Part shown: positions 10,155 to 20,251 of the stretch, piece by piece | Layout: every line of letters starts with the position of its first letter | How positions within the stretch are numbered: position 1 is the first letter of the stretch | Assembly (NCBI GenBank): GCA_016906335.1 | Contig: JADEYG010000001.1 | Coordinates: 806,001-870,000, forward strand | DNA: 64,000 nt | Reading direction: 5' to 3' | DNA from: Novakomyces olei | Taxonomy: Eukaryota; Ascomycota; Novakomycetes; Novakomycetales; Novakomycetaceae | Program-made: the position numbers and the translations under genes | The notes under the pieces: generated by a model | Database searches by the model: none | What the model saw: only the letters and a program-made list of their open reading frames with translations | What the model was told of the DNA's origin: nothing

Positions 10155-11822
10155 CTAGGCTTTGTTTTCCATCAATTTCATATCGGCCGGGTAGGTTCGA
10201 TTGTAGATTTCATGGATAGTTTCACCGTCCCAGGGCTCGGAAACGACACTGGTCTGGTCAGCCTCTGACATGGTGGAGGAAAGACCCTCGACAGGGCTGA
10301 TTGAACTGCTGGAAGACCCAATACTCCACTCGTCCAGAGGCGTTGGCAAATCAGCCATTTCCAGATCGTCCTCCTCCTCGGGAATACCTCCACTGTAGAT
10401 ATCAGTGCGCAGAGCAGGGAGACGATACGCCCTGTCCCGGTCATACCCATCGCCGCGTACGACATAGTCGTATTCCCACCGCAACAGTTTGTTTGGCTGG
10501 ATCTGTGGCATATACAGTCTTTGTGCAACAAAGTATACCATTATAGCCAGGCAGCTTCCGCCCACAAGATCCACAAAGTAATGGTGGGTCAAGTACATTG
10601 TACTCCACCAGATCCAGAGCACATATGCCCACAGGTAAGGCTTGAATCGGGGGAAAACGTGGCCCATAAACAGAGCTTCAATAGTAGCACTTCCACTATG
10701 GAGACTGGGAAAGGCACCAAAGACCATGGGTGAGGCGGTAAAAGTAGAGGTATAAGCAGCATTACCAAACAGCTGGTCAATGCGTGCAAGGCCGCCCGGA
10801 GAACCCGGGATATCGTACGTGGCCGGAGCGAGTCCGTACATATTTTCGTACCAAGGCGGAGCACAAGGAAAACAGATTTGGATGGTTACACCAATCAAGT
10901 TCATCCACCCAAAGCTAACGGCAAACGTGGGAGCACTGCCAGGCGGGCCAAACACAAAGAGGAGTAGGGACACGATAAACGGGGCACCAAAGTGAATGAT
11001 ACCATACGGCAGCCAGGCAAGCACGTCCAGCACATGGTTTGTGTGTTTAGACAGGATGTTTGACAGATTGGCCCCGTACACAATATTCTCCACTGTTGGC
11101 AACACGCGCACCCAAATAGGTGAGCGCCATTCAGCGGGAATAAACCCGCACGAGACCCAAAAGATGAGCCAAGAGCCGATTGGCAGGAAAGCAATGAAAA
11201 ACTGATGAGTCACGGGGAAAACGAGTGATAAGAGCAAAGCACTGGCCACAAAAAATTTAACAAGCGGCCCCGGGTTTTCTATCATGCACAGGGAAAAAAT
11301 GCCCAGAATTGCCAGCACCAGGTACTGTGCATCGGTAAGGGCCCACTGCCGTTCCCGTAACGATTTAATACTGTGCCGAGGGTCCCATGACAGATTCAGA
11401 TGCGTGATTGGGTGAGGAGAGGCCATACCGAGCCGAGCTACAACTGCGCGCCTTAGAGCGCGCGGCATTGGCAGCCTTAAATGTAAGGGCCTGTCATCTT
11501 GCTGTGCTAAAGTATTGACGTGCAGAGCCCCCGGCTGCCGTTCCGTCAGTAAATTCTGATGCTGTTCTCCAGTTTCTGGAGCCTTATTTGCCCTTTGGCC
11601 TTCGCCGGCCAGGAAAACCCTAATCTTGCGCCAAGGATCAGAAATTGTCGCCAGCTTCTCCGCTAGTGCCGCACTCAATGAGGCAGCTTCATCGGCAGCG
11701 GTATTCGCGGAAGGTCCGGTCTGCTCGCCTTTGCCTTTGTGTGACCATGAATCACGTGGCCAATGCTCAAATGCCGTATGGTCCTGCGCAGGAGCAGTCG
11801 CTGGGGCAGTAGTGACGCTCAT
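10155..11822 (-). CDS. AUR1: Inositol phosphorylceramide synthase catalytic subunit
   Basis: AUR1 transfers phosphoinositol from phosphatidylinositol to ceramide in the Golgi. It is fungus-specific, essential in yeast and the target of aureobasidin A. The single exon encodes 555 aa, longer than the roughly 400-420 aa yeast proteins. The extra length is mainly a hydrophilic N-terminal extension of about 110 residues rich in Ala/Glu/Gln. Several membrane segments follow. The PAP2-type catalytic motifs are intact: GAFPSLHSGSAT near residue 370 and THHYFVDLVGG near 411. The LPYGIIHFGAPF loop keeps the His-Phe pair that changes in aureobasidin-resistant budding-yeast mutants, so sensitivity is inferred. 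The C-terminal tail is Ser/acid-rich, as in yeast. ATG 11822 is the first in frame. Confidence 0.96.
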   Translation of the reverse strand: MSVTTAPATAPAQDHTAFEHWPRDSWSHKGKGEQTGPSANTAADEAASLSAALAEKLATISDPWRKIRVFLAGEGQRANKAPETGEQHQNLLTERQPGALHVNTLAQQDDRPLHLRLPMPRALRRAVVARLGMASPHPITHLNLSWDPRHSIKSLRERQWALTDAQYLVLAILGIFSLCMIENPGPLVKFFVASALLLSLVFPVTHQFFIAFLPIGSWLIFWVSCGFIPAEWRSPIWVRVLPTVENIVYGANLSNILSKHTNHVLDVLAWLPYGIIHFGAPFIVSLLLFVFGPPGSAPTFAVSFGWMNLIGVTIQICFPCAPPWYENMYGLAPATYDIPGSPGGLARIDQLFGNAAYTSTFTASPMVFGAFPSLHSGSATIEALFMGHVFPRFKPYLWAYVLWIWWSTMYLTHHYFVDLVGGSCLAIMVYFVAQRLYMPQIQPNKLLRWEYDYVVRGDGYDRDRAYRLPALRTDIYSGGIPEEEDDLEMADLPTPLDEWSIGSSSSSISPVEGLSSTMSEADQTSVVSEPWDGETIHEIYNRTYPADMKLMENKA

Positions 11823-13250
11823 GAGCCAATTTGCCCCGGAGATTTAGGAGAAAAGTGACCCGGGAAAATAGGGCAGAGAGTAGAAGAGAAAAGGCCGCCC
11901 GGCCAGAGGGAAGGGGGAGGTAGAAGAAGAGCGGAGAGATCTGTGGCCCTTACTGTAAAAATAAGAGTCAAGAGTCAGGCCAGATCGAGGGTAGTGGAAA
12001 GGCTGGGCGATCTATTTTGGAGAGTGTTGTTTTGCGCGTATTTATTTGTATCCAAATTCGATATTACATGTTTTGTCTACGTATATATTTTATTGCGTTT
12101 CCACCATACACTATACGCACTCGGCAGCGATAAATTTTACCCTGCACTGTGCCCGCTATACATACGCACTGGAAGCGTATACACTTCCATTCGAGTCTGT
12201 ATCGATATACTGGAGATTTACAAGTAACTCGACCAGGCCAAGTATGATGCAGGAATTTTTCCATACAGCGCAGTGTAAATATTACACCTTTTCCAGGCAG
12301 GACAAGACTTGCATGTAATACTTGTAGTACATGTAATACCATGTACATGTACATGTACCATGTGGCCAACCCGTAATTCTCGGCGGCACTAATACGTGTG
12401 CAATATGTTGTAACCCTGCTACACTTTATTGGCAATCATTCCCAACGTCTACGGTTGCTGACGCTCCGACAGCTAAAGCCGACGGTGCTCAACTACAATA
12501 ACCTGATACAGCTGTTTCATCCTGACCGCGCAAAATCCAGTGGATATACAAGTAATGTGATGTACATGTAATGTGACGGCAAACACGAATCCATTCATTG
12601 CATTACTAATATTATACTCATTTTTTATTCCACAAATTTCACATTGCCTCGGCCCGAGCGCGCATACTACACCGGCCGGTTTAGGCCATCACGCTCCGAT
12701 ACCGCCGATAGCATTGGCATAATCGATGACTTGGCCATACGCTTATGTAGCACGACGTTACTCGTCTGCCATCGTCTGCCATAATTTAAAAATGTAAGCT
12801 TAGGGTCTACGGGTGCCGTGAGATTATGATTCAAGTAATCCTCCTAGCAATACAATTGCCGCTCTTTAAACACGCGAAAACTGTAAACTGTAAAGCGTAT
12901 ATAACCGCGTGAAATAATAAAGCCGGAAAAACGATAAACAGCGTGACGTTTGTTGGCAATTCTGATTGAGCGAATAAAGATCTCCGCTTTATTTGCCGCC
13001 TTTACTGACGGTTACTTGCTATCGCTGATTTTTTACTCCATATATTTCACAGCAGAAGCGTGCCACACCGTTGGACCCGTGTACAATACTGCTTTTTCTT
13101 TAAAGGTTTACATTCGTTTACAATCAAGAGAGAGGTTAAAAGATCTTGCCATAGAGAGAATTCATTGTCATTGCCGCTATACATAATATATTGCACTGGT
13201 ATAATTCATTGTGTAACTCGTCCGACAAGCGACCCTGCTTGATTATTTTT
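11823..13250. promoter_or_regulatory. AUR1 upstream region, 1.4 kb
   Basis: This lies between the AUR1 start and the 3' end of the next minus-strand gene. It contains a cluster of ACATGTAAT-like words and a perfect 16-bp palindrome CATGTACATGTACATG at 12340-12355. It also has an unassigned open frame at about 12366-12566 with an HPD tripeptide. No convincing gene was found. Confidence 0.5.
12311..12575. repeat. cluster of ACATGTAAT/TGTACATG words
   Basis: GCATGTAATA, ACATGTAATA, the alternating palindrome at 12340-12355 and, 200 bp on, two more ACATGTAATG-type copies lie in the AUR1 upstream region. The palindrome could be a dimeric factor site or a simple-sequence expansion. Confidence 0.6.
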
Positions 13251-15650
13251 CTACAATGATATAATTACATTAAGACTGGGCGCGCGCCCATTCGTCCAAA
13301 ATGGCCCTTGTGGTTCGTGCTCACAAGAATCTTGCTGGCTATTCGCTTCACTCGAATAAATACTAGTTCCCACTACTGCCTGCGCCTGTACAGGTAATAG
13401 CCGCTGCGTATCCACTGCGGGTTTAGGTCCTCGATACTTGCGTGAAAATTCAAGGCATTCGCCCATTGGACACTCGTGCTCAGACGACACGGTTCGTGTC
13501 GCGTTACTCATATTGTCGAGCATTGGCACTTCAGCCCTTGAATTTATCCTATTTGTGCCTCCGACCTGAGCCTCACTGGACCTTCTCGGCCGTCCATACT
13601 GCTCAACTCCGATTGTTGCTGTATCAACATTACGCATTTCTTGTCGCTTCGCCTTTAGCGCAGTAGCTGCTGCCAACATCTCTTTACGCTCCCGTTTCTC
13701 CCGTCGACGTCGGCGTTTCTGTTCGATTCCTATACGTATTGCCTGCGCACTGCGCTTAACAAAAATAGGCTCACTGGCCTCTGGAGGAACTGTATCAAAT
13801 ACTGCTGCAGGACGCAGAATCCGACTCAAGGATTGTGAACGTAAGCGGCCTTTTGGTGGAGGTGATCGCGACCTGCGCAAATCACAATCCAACCTTTCCA
13901 CTTTTTGTGCCTTTTCCGGTTTATGCACCGTTTCCGAAACTCCAGGCACATCCATCCTGGGTCGTGCCGAAGTAACAAATGCTGGAGGTGTTTTTACTAC
14001 ACGCAAGGGTAGGCAATTAGCCTTTCTGGCTGCCGATAATACATTGTCCTTGGCTCCTAATCCATCGTATTCTTCGTCTTCGTCTCCAGACGAAGGAAAA
14101 GTGGGATCGATATCGTTTGGCTTGCCCAGCATAGCCTTTTGTTCCGCACGTCTTGTTTCAATAGCAGAAGCGTAAGCTGAAGAAAGCGGGACGTCTTCAT
14201 CCAAAGTGCCCGGACAAAAATCCGTAGAGTCGGGTAGAAGACTAGTTTTACGACGTGGACGGTTAGCACTAACAGTCCGGAAAAGCTGCTGCATCGGGAC
14301 GTCTTTTCGCCGACCCAAACTAGAAAGCCGTCGTCTGTGCCCTTTTGGCGTGTCCTTTGGCAAAGCGGGAGTATCTTCAATAGTCATTTCTGCAGTCTGT
14401 TCAGCGCTTAGCTGTGCGCCTTTCTGAACTGTAGAATCCACATGTTCCCCTTCTGCATCGCTCTCAATATCTTCTTCATAGCCGCCTTCGTCGGGATAGT
14501 TTTTAGTCTGAAGACGAATCATTTCAGCCAGCTTTTCTTCGTCGTCTTGGTCGTCTTGTTCATCCTGCTCATCTTCGTCAGCTTGATCATCTTCATTATC
14601 CTGATCATCTTCATTATCCTGATCATCTTCATTATCCTGATCATCATCATTATCCTGATCATTTTCATTATCTTGATCATCTTGATCCTCGTTATCTTGA
14701 TCCGGACCTGGACAAAAGTCAGAATCGGCTGTACGCTTCAATGCATCGTAAACAGCATCAGCGCCTTTAGCGCAGACCCCATCTGAATTACGATCAAATG
14801 CCTTGGCATTTTCAAAAATTTTCCGCGTCTGGTCATAATTGTCATCCTCGTCCGCTGCCAAACTGCACTTTGCTATTTCAGTATCTTTATGCAGTACGCT
14901 ATCGAGGACACTTTTGCAAGTCGCCCGTAAAGTTTTGTTGGACGGCTTTGTCTGTGTCGCGTTTGCACCGCGACTAGAGTGCTCAAAGTCATCACTATAC
15001 TCAGAAGACGTCTGCCGCTGAGGTCGAGGCATTGGGCAGGCTGCAAATGTGATTTTTCGACAAAAAGGACGTTTCGAAGCTTCTGTTTGCGGCTGAACTT
15101 CAATGCCGCCAATGTCATCAGTACAAGCCGACGATAAAGATGGTGATGTCGGTGGCTGTGGCCGTAGCATACGGGACAGAAGCGATGTTCTTTGCTCAGT
15201 GTCATTCTTCACACTATTGTCGCAAAGCTGAAAATGCGAATTTTCCGTACTCGTTGATGGGGTATCAGAAACAATGAGTCGTTTACGGAAATGCTGAACG
15301 AAAATCGTATCATTCTCGTCCGAAGTACTCGCTTCATCTGTCGTAGCAGAGAGCAATTGCGGGGGATGACGTTGGCCACAAGATATCGCGGCTTGATCGA
15401 AAAAGAAATGCTCGTTATTATCATACACACCGTTGCCGAAATTCTCTCCGTGCTTTTCGTCCTTGAAAAAACCGTCTGTATTTATATGCTGCTGGCCACC
15501 TCTGCGACCTTGTTCGTACAGTTGGGCTTTGCCTAAGCCATCGTACTGAAACTTTTCTATTTTGCTTTGGGCAAAACAGTCTCCGTGGCCATCACTGCTT
15601 CCATTTCTGCGTACTTGCACCGGTGTATGAAACATTGTGCACCCCGCCAT
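13251..15650 (-). CDS. Unknown acidic, low-complexity protein, 799 aa
   Basis: I do not recognise this family. It is a single exon starting at ATG 15650. Two copies of a DFCPG motif are visible, one just before the acidic repeat block and one at the start of a block reading DEDVPLSSAYASAIETRR. Residues about 315-375 are a tandem Asp/Gln/Asn/Glu repeat encoded by an 18-bp DNA unit. Ser/Pro/Arg stretches follow (RSRSPPPKGRLRSQSLSR). A strongly basic helix, KRRRRREKRERKEM, lies near residue 645 and could be a nuclear signal. There is no membrane segment. The composition suggests a nuclear or cytoskeletal disordered scaffold, which is only an inference. The frame is long and uninterrupted, so it is very likely a real gene. 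Confidence 0.8.
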   Translation of the reverse strand: MAGCTMFHTPVQVRRNGSSDGHGDCFAQSKIEKFQYDGLGKAQLYEQGRRGGQQHINTDGFFKDEKHGENFGNGVYDNNEHFFFDQAAISCGQRHPPQLLSATTDEASTSDENDTIFVQHFRKRLIVSDTPSTSTENSHFQLCDNSVKNDTEQRTSLLSRMLRPQPPTSPSLSSACTDDIGGIEVQPQTEASKRPFCRKITFAACPMPRPQRQTSSEYSDDFEHSSRGANATQTKPSNKTLRATCKSVLDSVLHKDTEIAKCSLAADEDDNYDQTRKIFENAKAFDRNSDGVCAKGADAVYDALKRTADSDFCPGPDQDNEDQDDQDNENDQDNDDDQDNEDDQDNEDDQDNEDDQADEDEQDEQDDQDDEEKLAEMIRLQTKNYPDEGGYEEDIESDAEGEHVDSTVQKGAQLSAEQTAEMTIEDTPALPKDTPKGHRRRLSSLGRRKDVPMQQLFRTVSANRPRRKTSLLPDSTDFCPGTLDEDVPLSSAYASAIETRRAEQKAMLGKPNDIDPTFPSSGDEDEEYDGLGAKDNVLSAARKANCLPLRVVKTPPAFVTSARPRMDVPGVSETVHKPEKAQKVERLDCDLRRSRSPPPKGRLRSQSLSRILRPAAVFDTVPPEASEPIFVKRSAQAIRIGIEQKRRRRREKRERKEMLAAATALKAKRQEMRNVDTATIGVEQYGRPRRSSEAQVGGTNRINSRAEVPMLDNMSNATRTVSSEHECPMGECLEFSRKYRGPKPAVDTQRLLPVQAQAVVGTSIYSSEANSQQDSCEHEPQGPFWTNGRAPSLNVIISL
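14575..14700. repeat. 18-bp coding minisatellite (DQDNED repeats)
   Basis: Near-perfect tandem units of 18 bp encode six-residue Asp/Gln/Asn/Glu repeats. All are in frame within the 799-aa protein, so changes in copy number would keep the frame. Confidence 0.85.
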
Positions 15651-18337
15651 TTTATTACGTAGAGTAATAAAGGCAAATAAGCTTCCACTCTAAATAGAGC
15701 AGTGGCCTCTAATGGAAGGTAATCAGCTTTCTGACCATGAATATATGCATCGCTTCTTGCCAACCTCCAAAATGTCGAGTTTTCTTTAGATGCAACAAAA
15801 AACGTTGAGCAGAATATTGACTTTGTGCGGAAGCCGGAAAGGAAAAAGGTAGAGCACACACAAATGAGTAACGCGTACCTTACACTTAACAAGTGTATGC
15901 ACTAAAAAAAGCCTTAGCGGGCTGGAAAAATGTGCTTTGCTGCAACCAAACAATGTATGCACTAATATCGAGCGGGATTAAAACAGCAAACAGCTGTTAC
16001 AGCGAGACCCGGCAAAGAAACATGCACGCGTCCGACACGAAATAAAACCGGGAGACAAGACTTGAACAAGGCATTTTAATCTTTGAACAGGCTAGTGTTT
16101 TGTCCAGAATGTCCAGTGGTTATGTGTCGCTCAAAAGTTCCGCCTATGCGTTTAAAAAATCGATCAGCTAGTAGCATGTATATAATATCGCCATGTTACT
16201 TGATTGTAGCGCATTTAAATTTTAATTTATTAATGATTGATATAGCAAAGCATGATACTATGAAAATGTTATGGATCGTGAAGAGTATTTCCTGATCTAC
16301 ACATAAACATTGCCTATTCGATCAACTTTACTGCATATAATGTCTCAAACATTATTGTTTAAATCTTTTGCAACTATGAGCCTAACAATAAACGTACGGG
16401 TTCCTTATCAGACTCCGCTCAACAGTCGAAGCAGTCTAGTTCAAAAGAGTATTCTTTAATGGACCAAGATTATTCATGCATTCGCCAATCGCCTGCATTC
16501 GCGTTGTGCATACTAATGTAGATATGTGGCTGCTTTTGCTCTCTAGTATTTTTCACCGTTAATTGAAATTATTTGAAATTTTCGAATGTTTATTAATTTA
16601 TCATGAAAACGATTGGTAAAGCCAATAACATAGTGCTCAAAACACGCAAAGGTCAAGGGCGCACGAATAAGAAAAGTCTCGACTAGTTGAAAATTAGGGT
16701 GCGAAATGGGAATGAAGACTAAGTGTACGGCCGGCCATACTCTGTGTCACCCTACCCCTAGCACTTTTACAGTTCTTCAAGTAATGTTATAAGCAGATCT
16801 TGGAAGATCGCAGAGGCGCCAGGCTTACTTTAATTTTGCAAGCAACACTATCGCCAGGGTTGCCATGGCGACCTTTATGGGTCGCAAAGTTTACATAGTA
16901 AACAATGAAATCATACATGCGGATATTAACACGCGCAATTGATCGAAACATTTGATCGCTTGCACCTGTAAAGAAACTATCAACCGCAACACATTTGGGT
17001 TGCTTCGCCAAAGTGATTTGAATCTTGAACAGGTATAGTGACATAAATTGCGCGCGCGACTGCGAAGGCTAGTGCCGGCTTCTTCTACTGCCCTTGAGGT
17101 TAAGCATGTAATCTCTCACGCTCAAAAGTCAATACTGCACTTTAGACAAAGCCTTTCTGACGTACATTTTACATTCTTGACGTAGGAAAGGAGAAACAAA
17201 GGATAAAGGCGGGTGTCTCTTTGCTAAGTTGCCTAGTCATTGCACAGTCAATACTAATGGCTTTCAATTTGACTAGTCAAAATCTATTACCGCAATTTTT
17301 TTGATATTTTCGAGCACACGTGGACCTTAGCTGCCTGACCTTCAACGTTTTTTGCGCGCCAATATACGAGATTAAATACTAACTGTCGCTTTAGATATTC
17401 TATCTGGTCTAATTGCCGGTTCCACTCTATCCGGAACAAGGCAAACTTTGAAACTTTTCAACCCCGTTACCGATTGTGCGACTTGGCAAGGAGCGCGGGC
17501 GCCCTTAGCTTGACGTCGCACAAGTTTGGACATTTTCAAGTCCTGTATGTGCTTTGCCTTTCAATTCTCTTGCTGTTTTCAGTGTTAAGTTGCTAATATA
17601 ATCTATTTTCAGACTCTAGAAAACTCCTAAGGGCAGGTTCCCGAAAGTCGGCATTTGCCTTTATTTCCGAGTCTACAATATCAACCAATTTAAGTGAAAT
17701 TTACAGAAAAGGTACGTAAATGTTTAGCTGTCGGTCTTGTTGGCTTTAAGCTCAATTCGGGAAAATTTAGTCTTTCTTATTTCTGAAAATCTCTTTGCCG
17801 TTGGGCATATCATATAAAAGATGCGATTAGCTATTTCCTCTCTACTAACCACACAGAGTGCATACGACTGCAATTTTGATAAGCTCGATTGACTTGTTCA
17901 GCCAACAACAACGCTGAGCTTGCGAAACGGGATCTGCTAGCTGTCGTACTCGATACGCTATCCGAGCGCAAGAAGCTGCTATTAACTGGTTATCCATCTA
18001 AAAATTCGGTCATAAAAAAGTCTTGTAATTAAGCCCCTGCTGGTTCAGGAGGTCTTAATTTGAAACTTGCTTTTTCTGTTTGAGTATTTTCCGTTTGAAC
18101 TTTTTGTCAAGAGTATTCCGTTCAAACTCTTTGTTTTTCTTTTTCATACGCCTCCTACAGCACTGCTGGCCATTGTTTGTACGGAGTATATCAATAGCTG
18201 TTCAGAGCTTAAGGTGAACACTGTAAGGCGCACTCATTCAGTTGTCAAGGAACAGGTTCTGATTGCAGATCTAGATCAACCAAATAATCTTAAAAAAATA
18301 CAACAAAAGAAATATCGGAATTCAAAAACGGCACATC
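15651..18337. promoter_or_regulatory. 2.7-kb upstream region of the Ace2-like gene
   Basis: This is the largest gap in the window, between divergent starts at 15650 (minus) and 18338 (plus). A TATAAAAG box lies at about 17813, some 520 bp before the ATG, and a TGACGTCG (CRE-like) word at 17511. Several short open frames lack any family signal. A large promoter plus a long 5' leader of the transcription factor is the simplest reading. Confidence 0.5.
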
Positions 18338-20251
18338 ATGCCGCCTATTCGGACGAGCAAGCACGCTAACAGCGCTCCTTCATCACAATACGCACGGCAA
18401 TCATTATCCTCAAGGCCCCTACAAATAGCAGAGGCAAATCAAGATCTGATGGTCGAAGCGCTAGGGATAAGTATTCATCCGGGAGAAGCGGACAAAATAT
18501 ACCAGTATTATTCGTGTCAGGAACCAGACGGCGAAGGAGACGAGCACAATGATCGGCAGCAAACCACCACCCGTTCATATCAGTACTCACAGCCGCGGGA
18601 GGCAGACGACTTACCATTTATTTCCTGTGCTACTGCTGTTGATTCTGCTCTTGACAGCGAAGAGTATACAAAATATCTAGAGCGTCCACCATCCCGCTGG
18701 GAGTCGGCTGATTTTTCAGAGTACTTTAATGAGGACGTGCAACCCTTCTCCGGACTTGAATCGCCATTGCCAATCTTTGAACAAGCTCAGGACCCAAGAG
18801 ACCGGCAGCAAGGCTTATCGAGCAAAGACGTACACAGTGGTCAAAACGAATCTGCCACAGTTGTCCTAATGTCGCCACAAACACCATTGCAGCACAAGAT
18901 TGCTTCATCAAAGCATACAGGAGACAAAGCAGATCCCGCATTGGCCTCGAGGCAGGGGTTACCCTCGCCTCCAGGCTCAAGCTGTGTACCCCAACACTTT
19001 TTCAACCCGCAGTCACTCTTGTTGTCTGATCCGTGCCTGGACCCTTCTTCGTACCTTAACAACGCAGAGCCAGGGGCGATTGACACGGAGTCCAATTTCC
19101 AATCTTACCGCAACGCCTCCTACTCTGTAGCTGCCCCACATGGTCAGTCCTTTGTCCATGTGGCCCCACAATCTTACGCGTCTGAGCCAGCGAATCTCTA
19201 TGCGCCAGATCAAATCTACGCTACTGCTCCATCCTGTCACTATTCGCCTCCGTACTCCTCTGATGCTGATCTAGGTACAGACTATTCGCAAAGCGGATAC
19301 GAGTCAGTAGGAACACCGCCAGGATCGCACTCATTCCCCGTCAGTAACGAGCCTTTAGTGGCGCTAATGACTCCAAGTGTTAAAGTCGAAACTTTGCCAC
19401 CAAAGCCTCTATACTCTTCGCAATCTAGGGCAAATGTTGGTACACGGCCCACCCAGTTCCTGGTGACGACGCCAACGAACTCACGGTACAGCGCTGCGAA
19501 TCGAGCAGGAGGCACACAGCCCTACAGTACTGGTCGTGGGCCAAGGCACGATGATGGCACTGGGACAGTTGGGGGCTACATGACTACCCGACAGTGCCAC
19601 GTGCCCCCACACGTTATGGCCAGCCTGATCGATGGACCAAACGAGGGAGTGTACAAGTTTACTTGCTTGTACAAAGGCTGTGGTAAAAAGTTTTCTCGTA
19701 AATACAACATCCAGTCGCATATTCAAACCCATTTGTCTGACCGGCCCTTTCGGTGTCCTCATTGTAAAGCAGGGTTTGTTAGACGACACGATTTGCGGAG
19801 ACATTTGCGGATCCATGGCGGAGAGGAAGCAAAGAGCTGGATTTGTGAGTGCGGAAAAGCGTTTGGCCGTTGCGACGCACTAACAAGACATAAACATCGA
19901 GGCATCTGTATTGGAAGCGTAGTTGAAAAAAAGGATGCTGTTCAGCCCCGGAGGCATAGCCAGCAGCAGCAACCCGAAGAGCAGAAGCACAGGCACAGTC
20001 CCTCTACAGACAGTTCCATTGATACTTTAAGGCACCCTTCAATGCCTATTTACCGTGAGTCTGGTGTACCATCGTATGACTTTAGGGAGACTGGAAGGCC
20101 GAGATACGTTGGAGAGTCTGACAGTGACGAAGAGGAATTCGACTCTGAAAGAGGGAGGCATCTCATGGACCGGCGGCCAGAGATGCTGGGCCAACGTATG
20201 CTTGACAAGGAAGTGCTTGCAAGGCACTCCCTGGTTTTAGGTCGTGGTTAG
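18338..20251 (+). CDS. Ace2/Swi5-like C2H2 zinc-finger transcription factor
   Basis: Ace2/Swi5 factors drive late-mitotic genes such as those for cell separation. The single exon encodes 637 aa. Residues 1-430 are Ser/Pro/Gln/Tyr-rich and look disordered. Three zinc fingers lie at about 440-525. Finger 1 has the diagnostic YNIQSHIQTH. Finger 2 (CPHCKAGFVRRHDLRRHLRIH) follows a short DRPFRC linker. Finger 3 is the unusual C-x-C type, ICECGKAFGRCDALTRH, ending with Cys. That set and order match Ace2/Swi5 rather than Crz1 or Msn2. The tail after the fingers is Gln/Ser/Asp-rich. The whole-protein orthologue cannot be fixed because only the fingers are conserved. The start is the first ATG after an upstream region with stops. 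Confidence 0.88.
   Translation: MPPIRTSKHANSAPSSQYARQSLSSRPLQIAEANQDLMVEALGISIHPGEADKIYQYYSCQEPDGEGDEHNDRQQTTTRSYQYSQPREADDLPFISCATAVDSALDSEEYTKYLERPPSRWESADFSEYFNEDVQPFSGLESPLPIFEQAQDPRDRQQGLSSKDVHSGQNESATVVLMSPQTPLQHKIASSKHTGDKADPALASRQGLPSPPGSSCVPQHFFNPQSLLLSDPCLDPSSYLNNAEPGAIDTESNFQSYRNASYSVAAPHGQSFVHVAPQSYASEPANLYAPDQIYATAPSCHYSPPYSSDADLGTDYSQSGYESVGTPPGSHSFPVSNEPLVALMTPSVKVETLPPKPLYSSQSRANVGTRPTQFLVTTPTNSRYSAANRAGGTQPYSTGRGPRHDDGTGTVGGYMTTRQCHVPPHVMASLIDGPNEGVYKFTCLYKGCGKKFSRKYNIQSHIQTHLSDRPFRCPHCKAGFVRRHDLRRHLRIHGGEEAKSWICECGKAFGRCDALTRHKHRGICIGSVVEKKDAVQPRRHSQQQQPEEQKHRHSPSTDSSIDTLRHPSMPIYRESGVPSYDFRETGRPRYVGESDSDEEEFDSERGRHLMDRRPEMLGQRMLDKEVLARHSLVLGRG

Noticed and set aside
18067-18369. 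open frame overlapping the Ace2-like start
   Set aside because: It has no ATG at its beginning and is Phe/Leu-rich from T-rich leader sequence. It is not a uORF.
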